Shown: piece after piece, positions 37,157 to 45,905 of the stretch
Layout: the number at the start of each line of letters is the position of its first letter
Position numbering within the stretch: the stretch's first letter is position 1
Assembly: GCF_023703465.1 (NCBI RefSeq)
Contig: NZ_JAMQGP010000003.1
Span: forward strand, 124,001 to 188,000
Direction: 5' to 3'
Source: Echinimonas agarilytica
GTDB taxonomy: Bacteria; Pseudomonadota; Gammaproteobacteria; Enterobacterales; Neiellaceae
Length of the DNA: 64,000 bases
Notes under the pieces: model-generated
Database searches by the model: none
What the model saw: only the letters and a program-made list of their open reading frames with translations
Told to the model about the DNA's origin: nothing
Position numbers and translations under genes: made by a program

Positions 37157-38887
37157 ATGTTAAAACTCAAAGGCACACAAACGGTACCACAAAGTAGCGT
37201 AATCAAAAGACTGGGTGCCGTGGCGTTGTTGCAATGGGGGGTGTGCAGTGCAGCCATCGCGCAGGAACTTCCTGCATTGCAATTGCCCAATGACCCTGCC
37301 GCAACGCAGCAGCGTCAACAACAAAACCGTGAGCGTCTTGAGCAACAGAAAAAACTCAAAGAGCGCGCGGAATTGGTCGATCCGATTGAAGGCGACATCA
37401 CCATTGATTCACCAACAGTGCCCACCAATGACTCGGTTCGTTTTGAACTAAAAGCCATCAAGTTCACCCCATCGGAATGGCTGACTGAACACCAATTAAG
37501 CGAAGTGGCAGCTCAATTTACCGGTAAATCTGTTGGCTTTTCTGATGTCAAAGCCTTGTTGGATGCAGTGAACCAACTGTATCGAGATAAAAATATTTTA
37601 ACTGCGAGTGCTATCCTGCCGCCGCAAAAAATAGCCGATGGCATTTTAAACATTAAGTTGGTTGAAGGCCGCGTGGGTAAGATTGATGTGCAAGGCAACG
37701 CTTCAACTTCTGAAAAATATGTGGCCGACCGAGTTCAGCTCAAACAAGGTGAGTTGGTTGATTTGTCGTCATTAGAGCACGACTTAGTGCGACTCAATCG
37801 CACTAGCGATATTCAGGTGCGGGCGCAAATGGCAAAGGGGGATTCATTCGGCGAGACAGACCTTATTCTGCAAGCGTTTGAACCACCTCACCACATTATT
37901 GATGTGTACGGTGACAATACCGGTACTGATGAAACGGGCGAGAATCGTTTTGGTATTGGTTACACCAACAACAGCGTGTTTGGCGTTCGAGACCGGCTCA
38001 ACATGAATTTTACGGGCGCTTCCGGTAGCCAAAGCTTTATGTTTTATTACGATGTTCCGGTCACGCGCAGCGGCGGTAAAATAGGTATTACCTACCTTGA
38101 TGACGAACTCGATATCGACAATCCATCGCTGGGAGATGTGGATGTCGATTCAGAATCAACGGCCAAAATCATTCGTTTTGTACAGCCGGTGTGGATCAAC
38201 GATTTGGATCTGGTTAACGTCACATTTGATTTTGAAGATCGAAAATCGAAAACCACGATTGATGGTTTCTTAGTACAACGCTCAGATGTAGACACATGGC
38301 CCATTGGCATCAATTGGAACCGTTATACCGAACAAGGAGCGGTATTTGCTGGCTTCAAGGCTATTCGCGGTCGAGAGCAAGAGTTTGATGCTCGTTATTT
38401 CACACGTTACACCGCATACGGTAGTTATGTGCATCAGTGGAATGAGAAGTGGTCGGCATCGCTCAATGTGTCAGGCCAGTTTGCCGATGACAACAACTTG
38501 CCCGGAGGCCAAGCATTCCAAATTGGTGGTGCCGCCACAGTGCGAGGCTACGAAGAAGGCCTCGTCAGTGGCGATGAAGGTTTCTTGCTGAACTTTGAAT
38601 TACAGCATTCTATTCCTCAACCACGTTTAGCTGCATCACTAAACACCCCAGTGACGTTTACCGCATTTGCCTTTATGGACCGAGGTGGGGCCTATCGTTA
38701 TCGCCCTGAAGGCCCGAGTCATCGCAAAGGTGATCAGCTTGGCAGTGTTGGTGTGGGCTTCAACTTGAGTGCATCACGCGTATTTCAGGCGACCTTCACA
38801 CTTGGCTTCCCTGTGCTGGAAAATGTGCACGACCAAGACAACGGTCGCGCTCATTTCAATATCTCGTACACGCCGCTTATTCTTTAA
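37157..38887 (+). CDS. TpsB outer-membrane transporter of the adhesin (ShlB/FhaC family)
   Basis: A 576-residue outer-membrane protein that secretes its TpsA partner. The signal peptide ends near AAIAQ (residue 36). A Gln/Arg/Glu-rich helix (about 50-75) matches the plug helix of FhaC-type proteins. Two POTRA domains follow (about 90-240, with LLDAVNQLYRDKNILTASA and GILNIKLVEGRVGKIDVQGN), then a 16-strand barrel (about 245-576). The barrel carries the family motif region VRGYEEGLVSGDEGF and ends in a strand finishing YTPLIL. It lies 55 bases after the adhesin gene. The order A-then-B is less usual than B-then-A. A strong terminator follows. Confidence 0.93.
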   Translation: MLKLKGTQTVPQSSVIKRLGAVALLQWGVCSAAIAQELPALQLPNDPAATQQRQQQNRERLEQQKKLKERAELVDPIEGDITIDSPTVPTNDSVRFELKAIKFTPSEWLTEHQLSEVAAQFTGKSVGFSDVKALLDAVNQLYRDKNILTASAILPPQKIADGILNIKLVEGRVGKIDVQGNASTSEKYVADRVQLKQGELVDLSSLEHDLVRLNRTSDIQVRAQMAKGDSFGETDLILQAFEPPHHIIDVYGDNTGTDETGENRFGIGYTNNSVFGVRDRLNMNFTGASGSQSFMFYYDVPVTRSGGKIGITYLDDELDIDNPSLGDVDVDSESTAKIIRFVQPVWINDLDLVNVTFDFEDRKSKTTIDGFLVQRSDVDTWPIGINWNRYTEQGAVFAGFKAIRGREQEFDARYFTRYTAYGSYVHQWNEKWSASLNVSGQFADDNNLPGGQAFQIGGAATVRGYEEGLVSGDEGFLLNFELQHSIPQPRLAASLNTPVTFTAFAFMDRGGAYRYRPEGPSHRKGDQLGSVGVGFNLSASRVFQATFTLGFPVLENVHDQDNGRAHFNISYTPLIL

Positions 38888-38913
38888 AACGCCGGTGCAG
38901 CGAATAAAAGAGA

Positions 38914-38945
38914 ACGCTCACCGTAATGAGTGAGCGTCGGTTTTT
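38914..38945 (+). terminator. Rho-independent terminator after tpsB
   Basis: A perfect 8-bp stem ACGCTCAC (38914-38921) with GTGAGCGT (38930-38937), an 8-base loop, then CGGTTTTT. It lies 27 bases after the tpsB stop and in front of the convergent fused PTS gene, which it may also help terminate. Confidence 0.88.
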
Positions 38946-38973
38946 GTTGATACCTATGGTGGATATAGCGTTT

Positions 38974-41562
38974 TTAACGTCCCGAGCTTAAAGCCCTTAC
39001 TTGCGATGCGGTTTCCAAATCGAGTGCCTTTTGGGCAAGGCTTTGGCAATCTTTCAATGATAACTCGCGGACGTGTGCTTTGATGGCAGGTAAGCTCGGC
39101 ACACTCACTGATAATTCATCAACGCCTAAGCCGATGAGTAACGGTACAGCTTGTGTATCAGAGGCAATACCGCCGCATACCCCCACCCACTTACCATATT
39201 TATGCGCGCCTTTGCAGGTTAATTCAATCAAGCGTAATACCGATGGGTGAATACCGTCCACTTGAGCTGCTAGTTTTGGATGTCCACGGTCGATAGCAAG
39301 CGTGTACTGGGTGAGATCATTAGAGCCAATAGAGAAAAAGTCAGCTTCTTTAGCAAACAAGTCGGCCATCACGGCAGTAGAGGGAACTTCCACCATGATG
39401 CCCACCTCAAAGTTAGTCACATTCAGCGCTTTGGCTTCAGCGTGTACAACTCCCTTGGCAGCACGGAGTTCTTCAATGGTTGAGATCATCGGGAACATGA
39501 TTCTTACCAAACTCTTCGGATTGTGTTGCGCTGCACGCAAAATTGCGCGGACTTGGGTTTTTAAGATAGAAGGGCGATTGATACCAATTCGAATACCTCG
39601 CTCACCCAGAAACGGGTTTTCTTCGGTTGGCATTGGCATGTAATCAAGTGGTTTATCGCCGCCTACATCCAGTGTTCTGATGATCACCGGTTGGCCTTGT
39701 TGAGACTGAACAATACCGTTGTAGGTCGTGAATTGTTCATCTTCACTTGGCGCAGTGTTGCGGTCTAAGAATAGAAATTCGCTGCGGAGCAATCCAACAC
39801 CTTCAGCGCCTAACGTCATGGATTTTTTCGAGTCTTCGAGATTGCCTATATTGGCCACAATTTCCATCGTGTGTCCGTCGTTTGTGACGGCATGCTCGTC
39901 TTTAGCAGCAAGATCTAATTGAGCTTGTACAGCGGCTTTCGCTTGTTGTGCTTTAATCGACTTAATTTCGTCATCGGTAACATTGATTTTCAGTGTGCCT
40001 TTAAAACCATCGAGCACCACATTTGCGCCATTCTCAAGAGCATCCGTTTGCTTTCCAACTGCAGCAATGGCCGGAATGTCCATGCTGCGCGCTAGAATTG
40101 CCGAGTGACTTGAAGAGCCGCCTTCGGATGTAGCAAATCCAACAACTTTTCGAGTGTCTAATTTCACCGTCATGGAGGGGGTTAAATCACGTGCCACCAG
40201 AATAGTGTTGTCGGGCAAGTCTAACGACTGCTCAGGAATATCGAGAATGGAACGAAGCACACGTTTGCACACATCTTCAAGGTCTGCGACACGTCCAGCC
40301 ATGATCTCGTTGTCTAGTTGTTTGAGCGTGTTGCATTGTGCATCGATGGCTTGTTGCCAGCTGAAAGCCGCCGATTTACCGGTGTTAATCTGTTGCTCAA
40401 CGTGAGCTGTTAAATCCGGATCATCCAACAAGGTCATGTGAGCATCGAAAATTTCAGCTTGTTCAGCATTGCCTGCAGACACCACATTGTGTTTGAGACA
40501 AGACAATTGATGTTTGGCATCCGATACGGCAGAAACGAACAGTTCGCTTTCTGCCTTGATATCTTCACCATGCTCGTGAAGTTCAAATAAGTCTTCTGCT
40601 AATTGGAATACCTGCCCAATTGCTAGCCCCGGTGAAGCCGCTACTCCTTGTAAAACGTTGGGATCGTCGTTCGACTGTGCTAACAACGAGACTTCTTCGG
40701 GAAGCTCTTTCGCATGATTTGGAGGCGAATAGGCTGCTAGTTGTTCTGCTGCGCAGTCTTCGCCAAGGCCTTCTACAATCGCTTGCCGGATGTGGTCGAT
40801 GGCGTGTTGCGCATCATCACCTGAGGCCAATACTTCAATACTGTCATGCAGGCGCGTACCCAATCCTAACAAAGCAACTAGCGAACGCGCGTTGGCTGTT
40901 TTGTCGCCAAATTTAATGTCAATTTGGGCGCTGAATTTGTTGGCGGCGGCCACTAAGTTCGCACTTGGTCGTGCATGCAGACCCGCGGGGTTAGGCAAGC
41001 TGATGGGGCCCGAACTCATGGCTGAATGTTCGGCGCTATTGGGGGTGTTTACATCCACCGTGGACTCTTCCCCTAAATCGATGGTTAAGCAGCTGTCGCC
41101 CACTAAAACGTCACCTAACTCAGGCGTGATGATGTGTGAATCGGCTGCATTGGTCACGACCATCATGGTGTGTGAACTGGCAGCTTTGTGCTCAATGAGT
41201 GATGTGTCAAAGGTGATTAAAGTGTCGCCTGTTTGCACGGTGTCGCCCACTTTAACCTGAGGTTCAAAGCCTTCACCTTTGAGTAAAATGGTATCGACCC
41301 CGATGTGTAGCAATATCTCAATACCAGATTCTGTGGTTAGGATTGCGGCATGGTTGTAGGAATGAACTAAGGTGATTTCGCCGCTGCACGGAGCAATAAG
41401 AGATTGTTTTTGAGGTGATTGCTTTGGATAAATCGCAACCCCTTTGCCGACTAATTGCTGAGCGAAAAGTGGATCGGGAACCGTGTTGAGATCGACCATG
41501 GTGCCATTGATAGGCGCGGTTAAAATGATTTGGCGAACTGCAGTCGCAAGGGAGTTTGTCAT
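38974..41562 (-). CDS. Triple-fusion PTS protein: EIIA(Glc)-HPr-Enzyme I
   Basis: An 862-residue cytoplasmic phosphocarrier from the ATG at 41562 (GGAAA upstream; the frame opens at 41619). Domain 1, about residues 5-160, is EIIA(Glc)-like, with His71 (YNHAAIL) and His86 (EILLHIGVDT) spaced as the two active-site histidines of enteric EIIA(Glc). Domain 2, about 184-270, is HPr with phospho-His196 in NPAGLHARPSA. Domain 3, about 302-862, is Enzyme I with phospho-His486 in GGSSSHSAILAR, the PEP-site RSEFLFLDR, FFSIGSNDLTQYTLAIDRGH and the cysteine loop VGVCGG. It takes phosphate from PEP and can relay it to sugar permeases. It lies 3' of mtlA-mtlD on the same strand, so it likely supplies the mannitol route. 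The EIIA domain is of glucose, not mannitol, type, which is odd for this context. Confidence 0.92.
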   Translation of the reverse strand: MTNSLATAVRQIILTAPINGTMVDLNTVPDPLFAQQLVGKGVAIYPKQSPQKQSLIAPCSGEITLVHSYNHAAILTTESGIEILLHIGVDTILLKGEGFEPQVKVGDTVQTGDTLITFDTSLIEHKAASSHTMMVVTNAADSHIITPELGDVLVGDSCLTIDLGEESTVDVNTPNSAEHSAMSSGPISLPNPAGLHARPSANLVAAANKFSAQIDIKFGDKTANARSLVALLGLGTRLHDSIEVLASGDDAQHAIDHIRQAIVEGLGEDCAAEQLAAYSPPNHAKELPEEVSLLAQSNDDPNVLQGVAASPGLAIGQVFQLAEDLFELHEHGEDIKAESELFVSAVSDAKHQLSCLKHNVVSAGNAEQAEIFDAHMTLLDDPDLTAHVEQQINTGKSAAFSWQQAIDAQCNTLKQLDNEIMAGRVADLEDVCKRVLRSILDIPEQSLDLPDNTILVARDLTPSMTVKLDTRKVVGFATSEGGSSSHSAILARSMDIPAIAAVGKQTDALENGANVVLDGFKGTLKINVTDDEIKSIKAQQAKAAVQAQLDLAAKDEHAVTNDGHTMEIVANIGNLEDSKKSMTLGAEGVGLLRSEFLFLDRNTAPSEDEQFTTYNGIVQSQQGQPVIIRTLDVGGDKPLDYMPMPTEENPFLGERGIRIGINRPSILKTQVRAILRAAQHNPKSLVRIMFPMISTIEELRAAKGVVHAEAKALNVTNFEVGIMVEVPSTAVMADLFAKEADFFSIGSNDLTQYTLAIDRGHPKLAAQVDGIHPSVLRLIELTCKGAHKYGKWVGVCGGIASDTQAVPLLIGLGVDELSVSVPSLPAIKAHVRELSLKDCQSLAQKALDLETASQVRALSSGR

Positions 41563-41676
41563 GATGGTGATTTCCGAATTCTGAACCTCAGACGTCCGTT
41601 CTACGAACGCCTGAATCAAGGTTCTCAGAGCAATGTAGCGTCCACTACTCCGAGGTACGATTAGGTCACGTGATTA

Positions 41677-42843
41677 TTAAGCAACGTGTTGTTGCTCATA
41701 CGCTTTGACGATTGATTTTTCAGGAATACTGCCAGGTTCTAAATTGGTAAAGCGGCATACCGCAGAAGCAATGCCTTGTTCACGAATCACTTCTTGCACT
41801 TCTACAGCTTGCTCATCTTCATCATTTTTGTATAAAAATGCCGCTGCAATGGTGCGCAACAAGTTTTCGTTGGCCACCTTGTATTCCAATGTTCCTTCTA
41901 AAGGCTTAATCAAGCGATCTTCAGCGCCTAACTTCCGAATCGGTTGGCGGCCAACACGAATGATTTCATCGTGTAGGTGAGGGTTGCGGAAACGACCAAT
42001 GATCTTGTTGATGTACTGTGCGTGTTGTTCACGGTCGAAACCAAAGCGACGAATCAGTACTTCGCCACTTTCTGCCATCGTGTTACGAACACTTTGTTCG
42101 ATGTCTGTATCATTGATAGCATCGGCAATAGTGGCGTAGCCTTTGGTCATGCCCAAGTAAGCTGTGGCAGCATGGCCGGTGTTGAGTGTGAATAATTTAC
42201 GCTGAACAAACGCCAACAAATTGTCGGTAAGTTCCATGCCTGCAATGTCTGGGATGTCACCACAGAATTGAGTTTTGTCCACAATCCACTCGCTGAATGT
42301 TTCAACCGTGACGCGCAGTGGGTCGTCTTCAGAATTTTCAGTGGGCGGCACAATGCGGTCTACTGCTGAATCTACAAACCCAACGTGTTCAGCGGCAAAT
42401 GCTTTGAGCTCATCGGAAAGTTCGTTCATCACCATTGCTTTGAGCTGTGACGTACCACGGACCATGTTTTCACAAGCGATGACGTTCAATGCTTCGACGT
42501 TACCTTGCTGCTGACGCAACGCAATGCCTTGGGCAATGGTGGGGGCGAGCAACTTAAGTACTGTAGGGCCAACAGCCGTAGTGATCATGTTGACTTCAGC
42601 AATTTTGGCTGGCACGTCATCGTGGATTGAATTCAGTGCGTCTACACCTGTTACCAAACATACTTCTGATTGTTCGCCCACCACGTCAACGTAGTATTGT
42701 TGCTTTTGTTTCAATGCATTTACCACAGTTTCATTCACGTCTGCGAAGGTCACTTTCATGCCTGCGTCAGCTAATAATTTGCCAATAAAACCGCGGCCAA
42801 TGTTGCCTGCGCCAAAGTGAAGAGCTTGCATTAAATTTTTCAT
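41677..42843 (-). CDS. mtlD: Mannitol-1-phosphate 5-dehydrogenase
   Basis: A 388-residue NAD-dependent polyol dehydrogenase that oxidises mannitol-1-phosphate to fructose-6-phosphate in the cytoplasm. The N-terminus has the Rossmann motif ALHFGAGNIGRGFIG, followed by KVTFADVNE. Further family segments are VIACENMVRGTSQLK, VGFVDSAVDRIVPP and the catalytic-lysine region KLFTLNTGHAATAYLG. I chose the ATG at 42843 because a GGAGT site precedes it and it sits at the usual family start; an upstream in-frame start at 42888 is less likely. The gene follows mtlA by 75 bases and precedes the fused PTS gene. Confidence 0.95.
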   Translation of the reverse strand: MKNLMQALHFGAGNIGRGFIGKLLADAGMKVTFADVNETVVNALKQKQQYYVDVVGEQSEVCLVTGVDALNSIHDDVPAKIAEVNMITTAVGPTVLKLLAPTIAQGIALRQQQGNVEALNVIACENMVRGTSQLKAMVMNELSDELKAFAAEHVGFVDSAVDRIVPPTENSEDDPLRVTVETFSEWIVDKTQFCGDIPDIAGMELTDNLLAFVQRKLFTLNTGHAATAYLGMTKGYATIADAINDTDIEQSVRNTMAESGEVLIRRFGFDREQHAQYINKIIGRFRNPHLHDEIIRVGRQPIRKLGAEDRLIKPLEGTLEYKVANENLLRTIAAAFLYKNDEDEQAVEVQEVIREQGIASAVCRFTNLEPGSIPEKSIVKAYEQQHVA

Positions 42844-42918
42844 AGATGTGACTCCAGAGTTACCGGCTATTTTTTGGCCAGTATTCAATTAATTTTTAAA
42901 AGGTTGTTTGTGAGTTAC

Positions 42919-44865
42919 TTAGGCACTCTTGGCCAAGTAGTACGCCGACTCACCAGAGAGCACTTTGTAAATAAGCGTGCTGTTGTCGGTCGTTGCGAGT
43001 AGATCCATCAAGCGTTGGTGACCCATGATTTCGGCAAGTGATGAAAGTACTTTCATGTGTTCGTCACCGGTGGCGGCGATACCAATCAAAATGTGGGCTT
43101 GTTCACCTTCAGTGCCGTACATCACACCTTGTGGGAATTGGCAGACGACTAAGCCTGTTTTCTTCACGCGGTGTTTTGCGTCAGAAGTGCCGTGTGGAAT
43201 AGCAACACCATTGGCCATGTAAGTAGAAACTTGTGCTTCGCGCTCAATCATTGCGCTTTGGTAATCGGCATCCACAAATCCAGCTTCGTAAAGTTTCTGG
43301 CCGACCAAGCGAATGGCGTTATCGCGGCTCATGGTGGGCTGGTCGATATAAATGTTTTCAACCGTAAGAATGTCGTCGTGCTGTTGAGGGGCAGTTGCCA
43401 CCTCAACTTGAGTGCTAGCAATAGGAGCTGCATCCGTACCCTCTGCATGTTCGGTTAATCGAGCCACGAGCTGGTCATAGAATGCGTGATCCATGAAGTT
43501 ACTGAGCGACAAGTGTTGTGCAGTAGGGCATTCACGTAATGCACGTTCTGTGAGGTTCTGGTGGGTAACAACAATATCGATGTCATCCGGCAGATCGTTA
43601 ATCGCGAGGTTCTTCACCATGATGTTGAGATTCTGTGCTTGCACTTTTTTGCGCAGAATCGCCGCACCCATCGCACTTGAACCCATGCCAGCATCGCATG
43701 CCACAATGATTTTTTTGATGTGACTTGTGCTTACTTCAGCAATCGTGATGCCAGCGGCAGGTTGGCTTTCTTTGCCTTTAGACGATTGCTTCATGCCTTT
43801 CATTTGAGCTGATGCTTGCGCTAGAGAGTCTTCGTCGCCTTCTTGAGCCGCAGCACTTTTCACAAACACACTTGCCACAACAAATGATACGGCCGTAGAA
43901 GTCAGCACCGACAACAGTACGCCCACGATGCTCGCTTTTGGTGTCATCATGAGTAACGCAATGATGCTGCCCGGAGATGCTGGAGATACAAGGCCTGCAT
44001 TGAACATTGCCATCGTTGCAACACCTGTTGCGCCGCCTGCAATCACAGCTAACAATAAACGTGGATTCATGAGTACATACGGGAAGTAAATTTCATGAAT
44101 ACCGCCAAAGAAGTGAATGATCAAAGCACCTGGCGCAGATTGTTTTGCGTTGCCACTGCCGAACAAGGTGTACGCTAACAAAATGCCCAAACCTGGACCG
44201 GGGTTTGACTCAATCAAGAAAAAGATTGATTGGCCCATTTCGCTGGCTTGTTGAATGCCTAAAGGCGAGAAAATACCGTGATTAATGGCGTTGTTTAAGA
44301 ATAGGATTTTTGCAGGCTCAACCAAAATAGAGGTCAGAGGCAATAAATTGTGCTGAACGAGTACATTCACCCCCGAGGCTAAAACAGTTGAGACACCCGT
44401 CGCGAACGGGCCGATTACCATCATGGCTGCAAGTGCGAGTAACATCCCCACAATGCCAGCGGAGAAGTTGTTCACTAACATCTCAAAGCCACTTTTGACC
44501 TTGCCTTCAAGTGCAGCATCAACCTTCTTAATTGCCCATCCACCTAATGGACCGGCCATCATTGCACCCATAAACATCGGCATGTCTGAACCGACGATGA
44601 CGCCCATGGTGGTGGCTGCACCTACCACACCACCGCGGTCACCACCGATTAATTTACCACCGGTATAACCAATTAGGAGTGGTAAAAGATAAGTGATCAT
44701 CGGACCGACTAAACCTGCCAGAGTTTCATTGGGCAGCCAGCCGCTTGGTATAAATAACGCGGTGATAAATCCCCACGCGATGAAGGCGCCAATATTTGGC
44801 ATGACCATGTTACTTAAGAAGCGTCCGAATGATTGAACTCGAACCTTTACGTTGTCATTGAGCAT
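42919..44865 (-). CDS. mtlA: Mannitol-specific PTS permease, IICBA
   Basis: A 648-residue permease that imports mannitol and phosphorylates it. Domain order: membrane IIC (about 1-340, with MPNIGAFIAWGFITALFIPSG and the periplasmic/cytoplasmic loop FGGIHEIYFPYVLM), IIB (about 380-475, phospho-Cys near residue 390 in VACDAGMGSSAMGA) and IIA (about 500-648, phospho-His near 556 in NGVAIPHGTSDAK). The full CBA arrangement is the same as in E. coli MtlA. It is the first gene after the CRP-site-rich promoter region and is followed by mtlD. The second permease encoded at 45906-47348 is a paralogue lacking IIA. Confidence 0.95.
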   Translation of the reverse strand: MLNDNVKVRVQSFGRFLSNMVMPNIGAFIAWGFITALFIPSGWLPNETLAGLVGPMITYLLPLLIGYTGGKLIGGDRGGVVGAATTMGVIVGSDMPMFMGAMMAGPLGGWAIKKVDAALEGKVKSGFEMLVNNFSAGIVGMLLALAAMMVIGPFATGVSTVLASGVNVLVQHNLLPLTSILVEPAKILFLNNAINHGIFSPLGIQQASEMGQSIFFLIESNPGPGLGILLAYTLFGSGNAKQSAPGALIIHFFGGIHEIYFPYVLMNPRLLLAVIAGGATGVATMAMFNAGLVSPASPGSIIALLMMTPKASIVGVLLSVLTSTAVSFVVASVFVKSAAAQEGDEDSLAQASAQMKGMKQSSKGKESQPAAGITIAEVSTSHIKKIIVACDAGMGSSAMGAAILRKKVQAQNLNIMVKNLAINDLPDDIDIVVTHQNLTERALRECPTAQHLSLSNFMDHAFYDQLVARLTEHAEGTDAAPIASTQVEVATAPQQHDDILTVENIYIDQPTMSRDNAIRLVGQKLYEAGFVDADYQSAMIEREAQVSTYMANGVAIPHGTSDAKHRVKKTGLVVCQFPQGVMYGTEGEQAHILIGIAATGDEHMKVLSSLAEIMGHQRLMDLLATTDNSTLIYKVLSGESAYYLAKSA

Positions 44866-45235
44866 TTTAACCTACCTGCAACATTTCATCGGTAAGGACT
44901 TTCGATGCAGCTTGCGACTCATCGTGTCCTCGAAAACGGTAGATTTATCTTTCACCACTTAAGAAAAGATTAAAGTGACCAATGTCACGCTAAAATTTTG
45001 CTGGCGTCAATTTGGTAGTGATCCACATCACATAAATCAAGGTAAAAGTAAGAATTGAACATAGATCACACTTTAAGTGGCTGTTTTTTAATCTATTAAG
45101 TGTGATGTGTGTCACATGTTGTGTTGGGTGGTTTTCATCTAAAATTGGTTTTAATTGAGAGTGATAATTATTTGAGATGTTTTTTTGGGGAGCTTGGGCA
45201 AAATGTTGTTAACACAGTATTTACATGGTGAGGGG
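44866..45235. promoter_or_regulatory. mtlA promoter region with several CRP sites
   Basis: The 370-base gap between mtlR and mtlA holds at least three CRP-like sites. They are TGTGA-N6-TCACA at 45101-45116 (a perfect match), AGTGA-N6-TCACA at 45017-45032, and AGTGA-N6-TCACG at 44974-44989. A weaker one, TTGAA-N6-TCACA, lies at 45055-45070. Catabolite control of mannitol use is strongly suggested. I could not place one unique -10/-35 pair. Confidence 0.8.
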
Positions 45236-45793
45236 TTAGGTCGCTATCTTCTGGGCAATAGTCTGAACTGACAGTGCCAGAGCTGCGCGAATACTCGACT
45301 CAACTGTGGTTAAATATTGTGCTGATAAGTCGGGGTCCTCAGGCACATTCTGCAAGCGCATTTCAAATTGTTGCAGCAGCATTGAATCAAAATGGTTGAG
45401 CGTGCCCAGAGCATTCAATGCAACGGCAGAGGTAAATCCGACTTCTTCTGGGGAGTTAATCAGCTGTTGACGAAGGTGGCCGAGATGTTCAATGTCAGCA
45501 AACACGGTGGCATCTATTTTACCCAAGGCAACGAGTAACCGAGCTTTAAGCAAAGAATCATGCAGCGGGCTTTCTTGCGTTAATAGCGGAGCGGTGACAT
45601 AACGTGTGGCCTCATCTTCTCCTTGAAAAGACTGCTCAAGAGCACTCTGCAGTAGAATGTCGAGTTGATCCATAATCAGTGTCAGGCTACCTCTCAATGT
45701 GGGTAAGCGCGTAATGGCTTCCATCAAAGGGATAGACTCTTCTTCATTAATTGGAACGTTAATCGTTTGCATCGATTCGATTGTACTCTTCAT
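45236..45793 (-). CDS. mtlR: MtlR mannitol operon repressor
   Basis: A 185-residue all-helical protein of the MtlR family. The family core LLKARLLVALGKID and the following NSPEEVGFTSAVALNALGTL are visible. In enterics MtlR represses the mtl operon, though it has no classic DNA-binding motif and its mode of action is not well settled. Here it is upstream of mtlA rather than downstream of mtlD as in E. coli, between mtlA's promoter region and the mtlCB paralogue. The ATG at 45793 is used; the ATG at 45772 is an alternative, and neither has a strong ribosome site. Confidence 0.88.
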   Translation of the reverse strand: MKSTIESMQTINVPINEEESIPLMEAITRLPTLRGSLTLIMDQLDILLQSALEQSFQGEDEATRYVTAPLLTQESPLHDSLLKARLLVALGKIDATVFADIEHLGHLRQQLINSPEEVGFTSAVALNALGTLNHFDSMLLQQFEMRLQNVPEDPDLSAQYLTTVESSIRAALALSVQTIAQKIAT

Positions 45794-45822
45794 TCATACC
45801 ACTGAAATTATTGTGTGCACAA

Positions 45823-45838
45823 CCCCAGAACACTGGGG
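45823..45838. other. Short GC hairpin between mtlCB paralogue and mtlR
   Basis: CCCCAG (45823-45828) and CTGGGG (45833-45838) form a 6-bp stem with a 4-base loop in the 112-base gap. No T-run follows on the minus strand, so it may attenuate rather than end the transcript. Confidence 0.35.
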
Positions 45839-45905
45839 CTATTATGCGGCACCTTGGGTGACTTGTCTGCCTGAGGCCATTCAGGCGAGCGCCTTACTCA
45901 CATGT

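Noticed and set aside
40790..41260. A 156-codon rightward frame opposite the fused PTS gene
   Set aside because: Antisense shadow of the conserved EIIA-HPr coding region, with no ribosome site.
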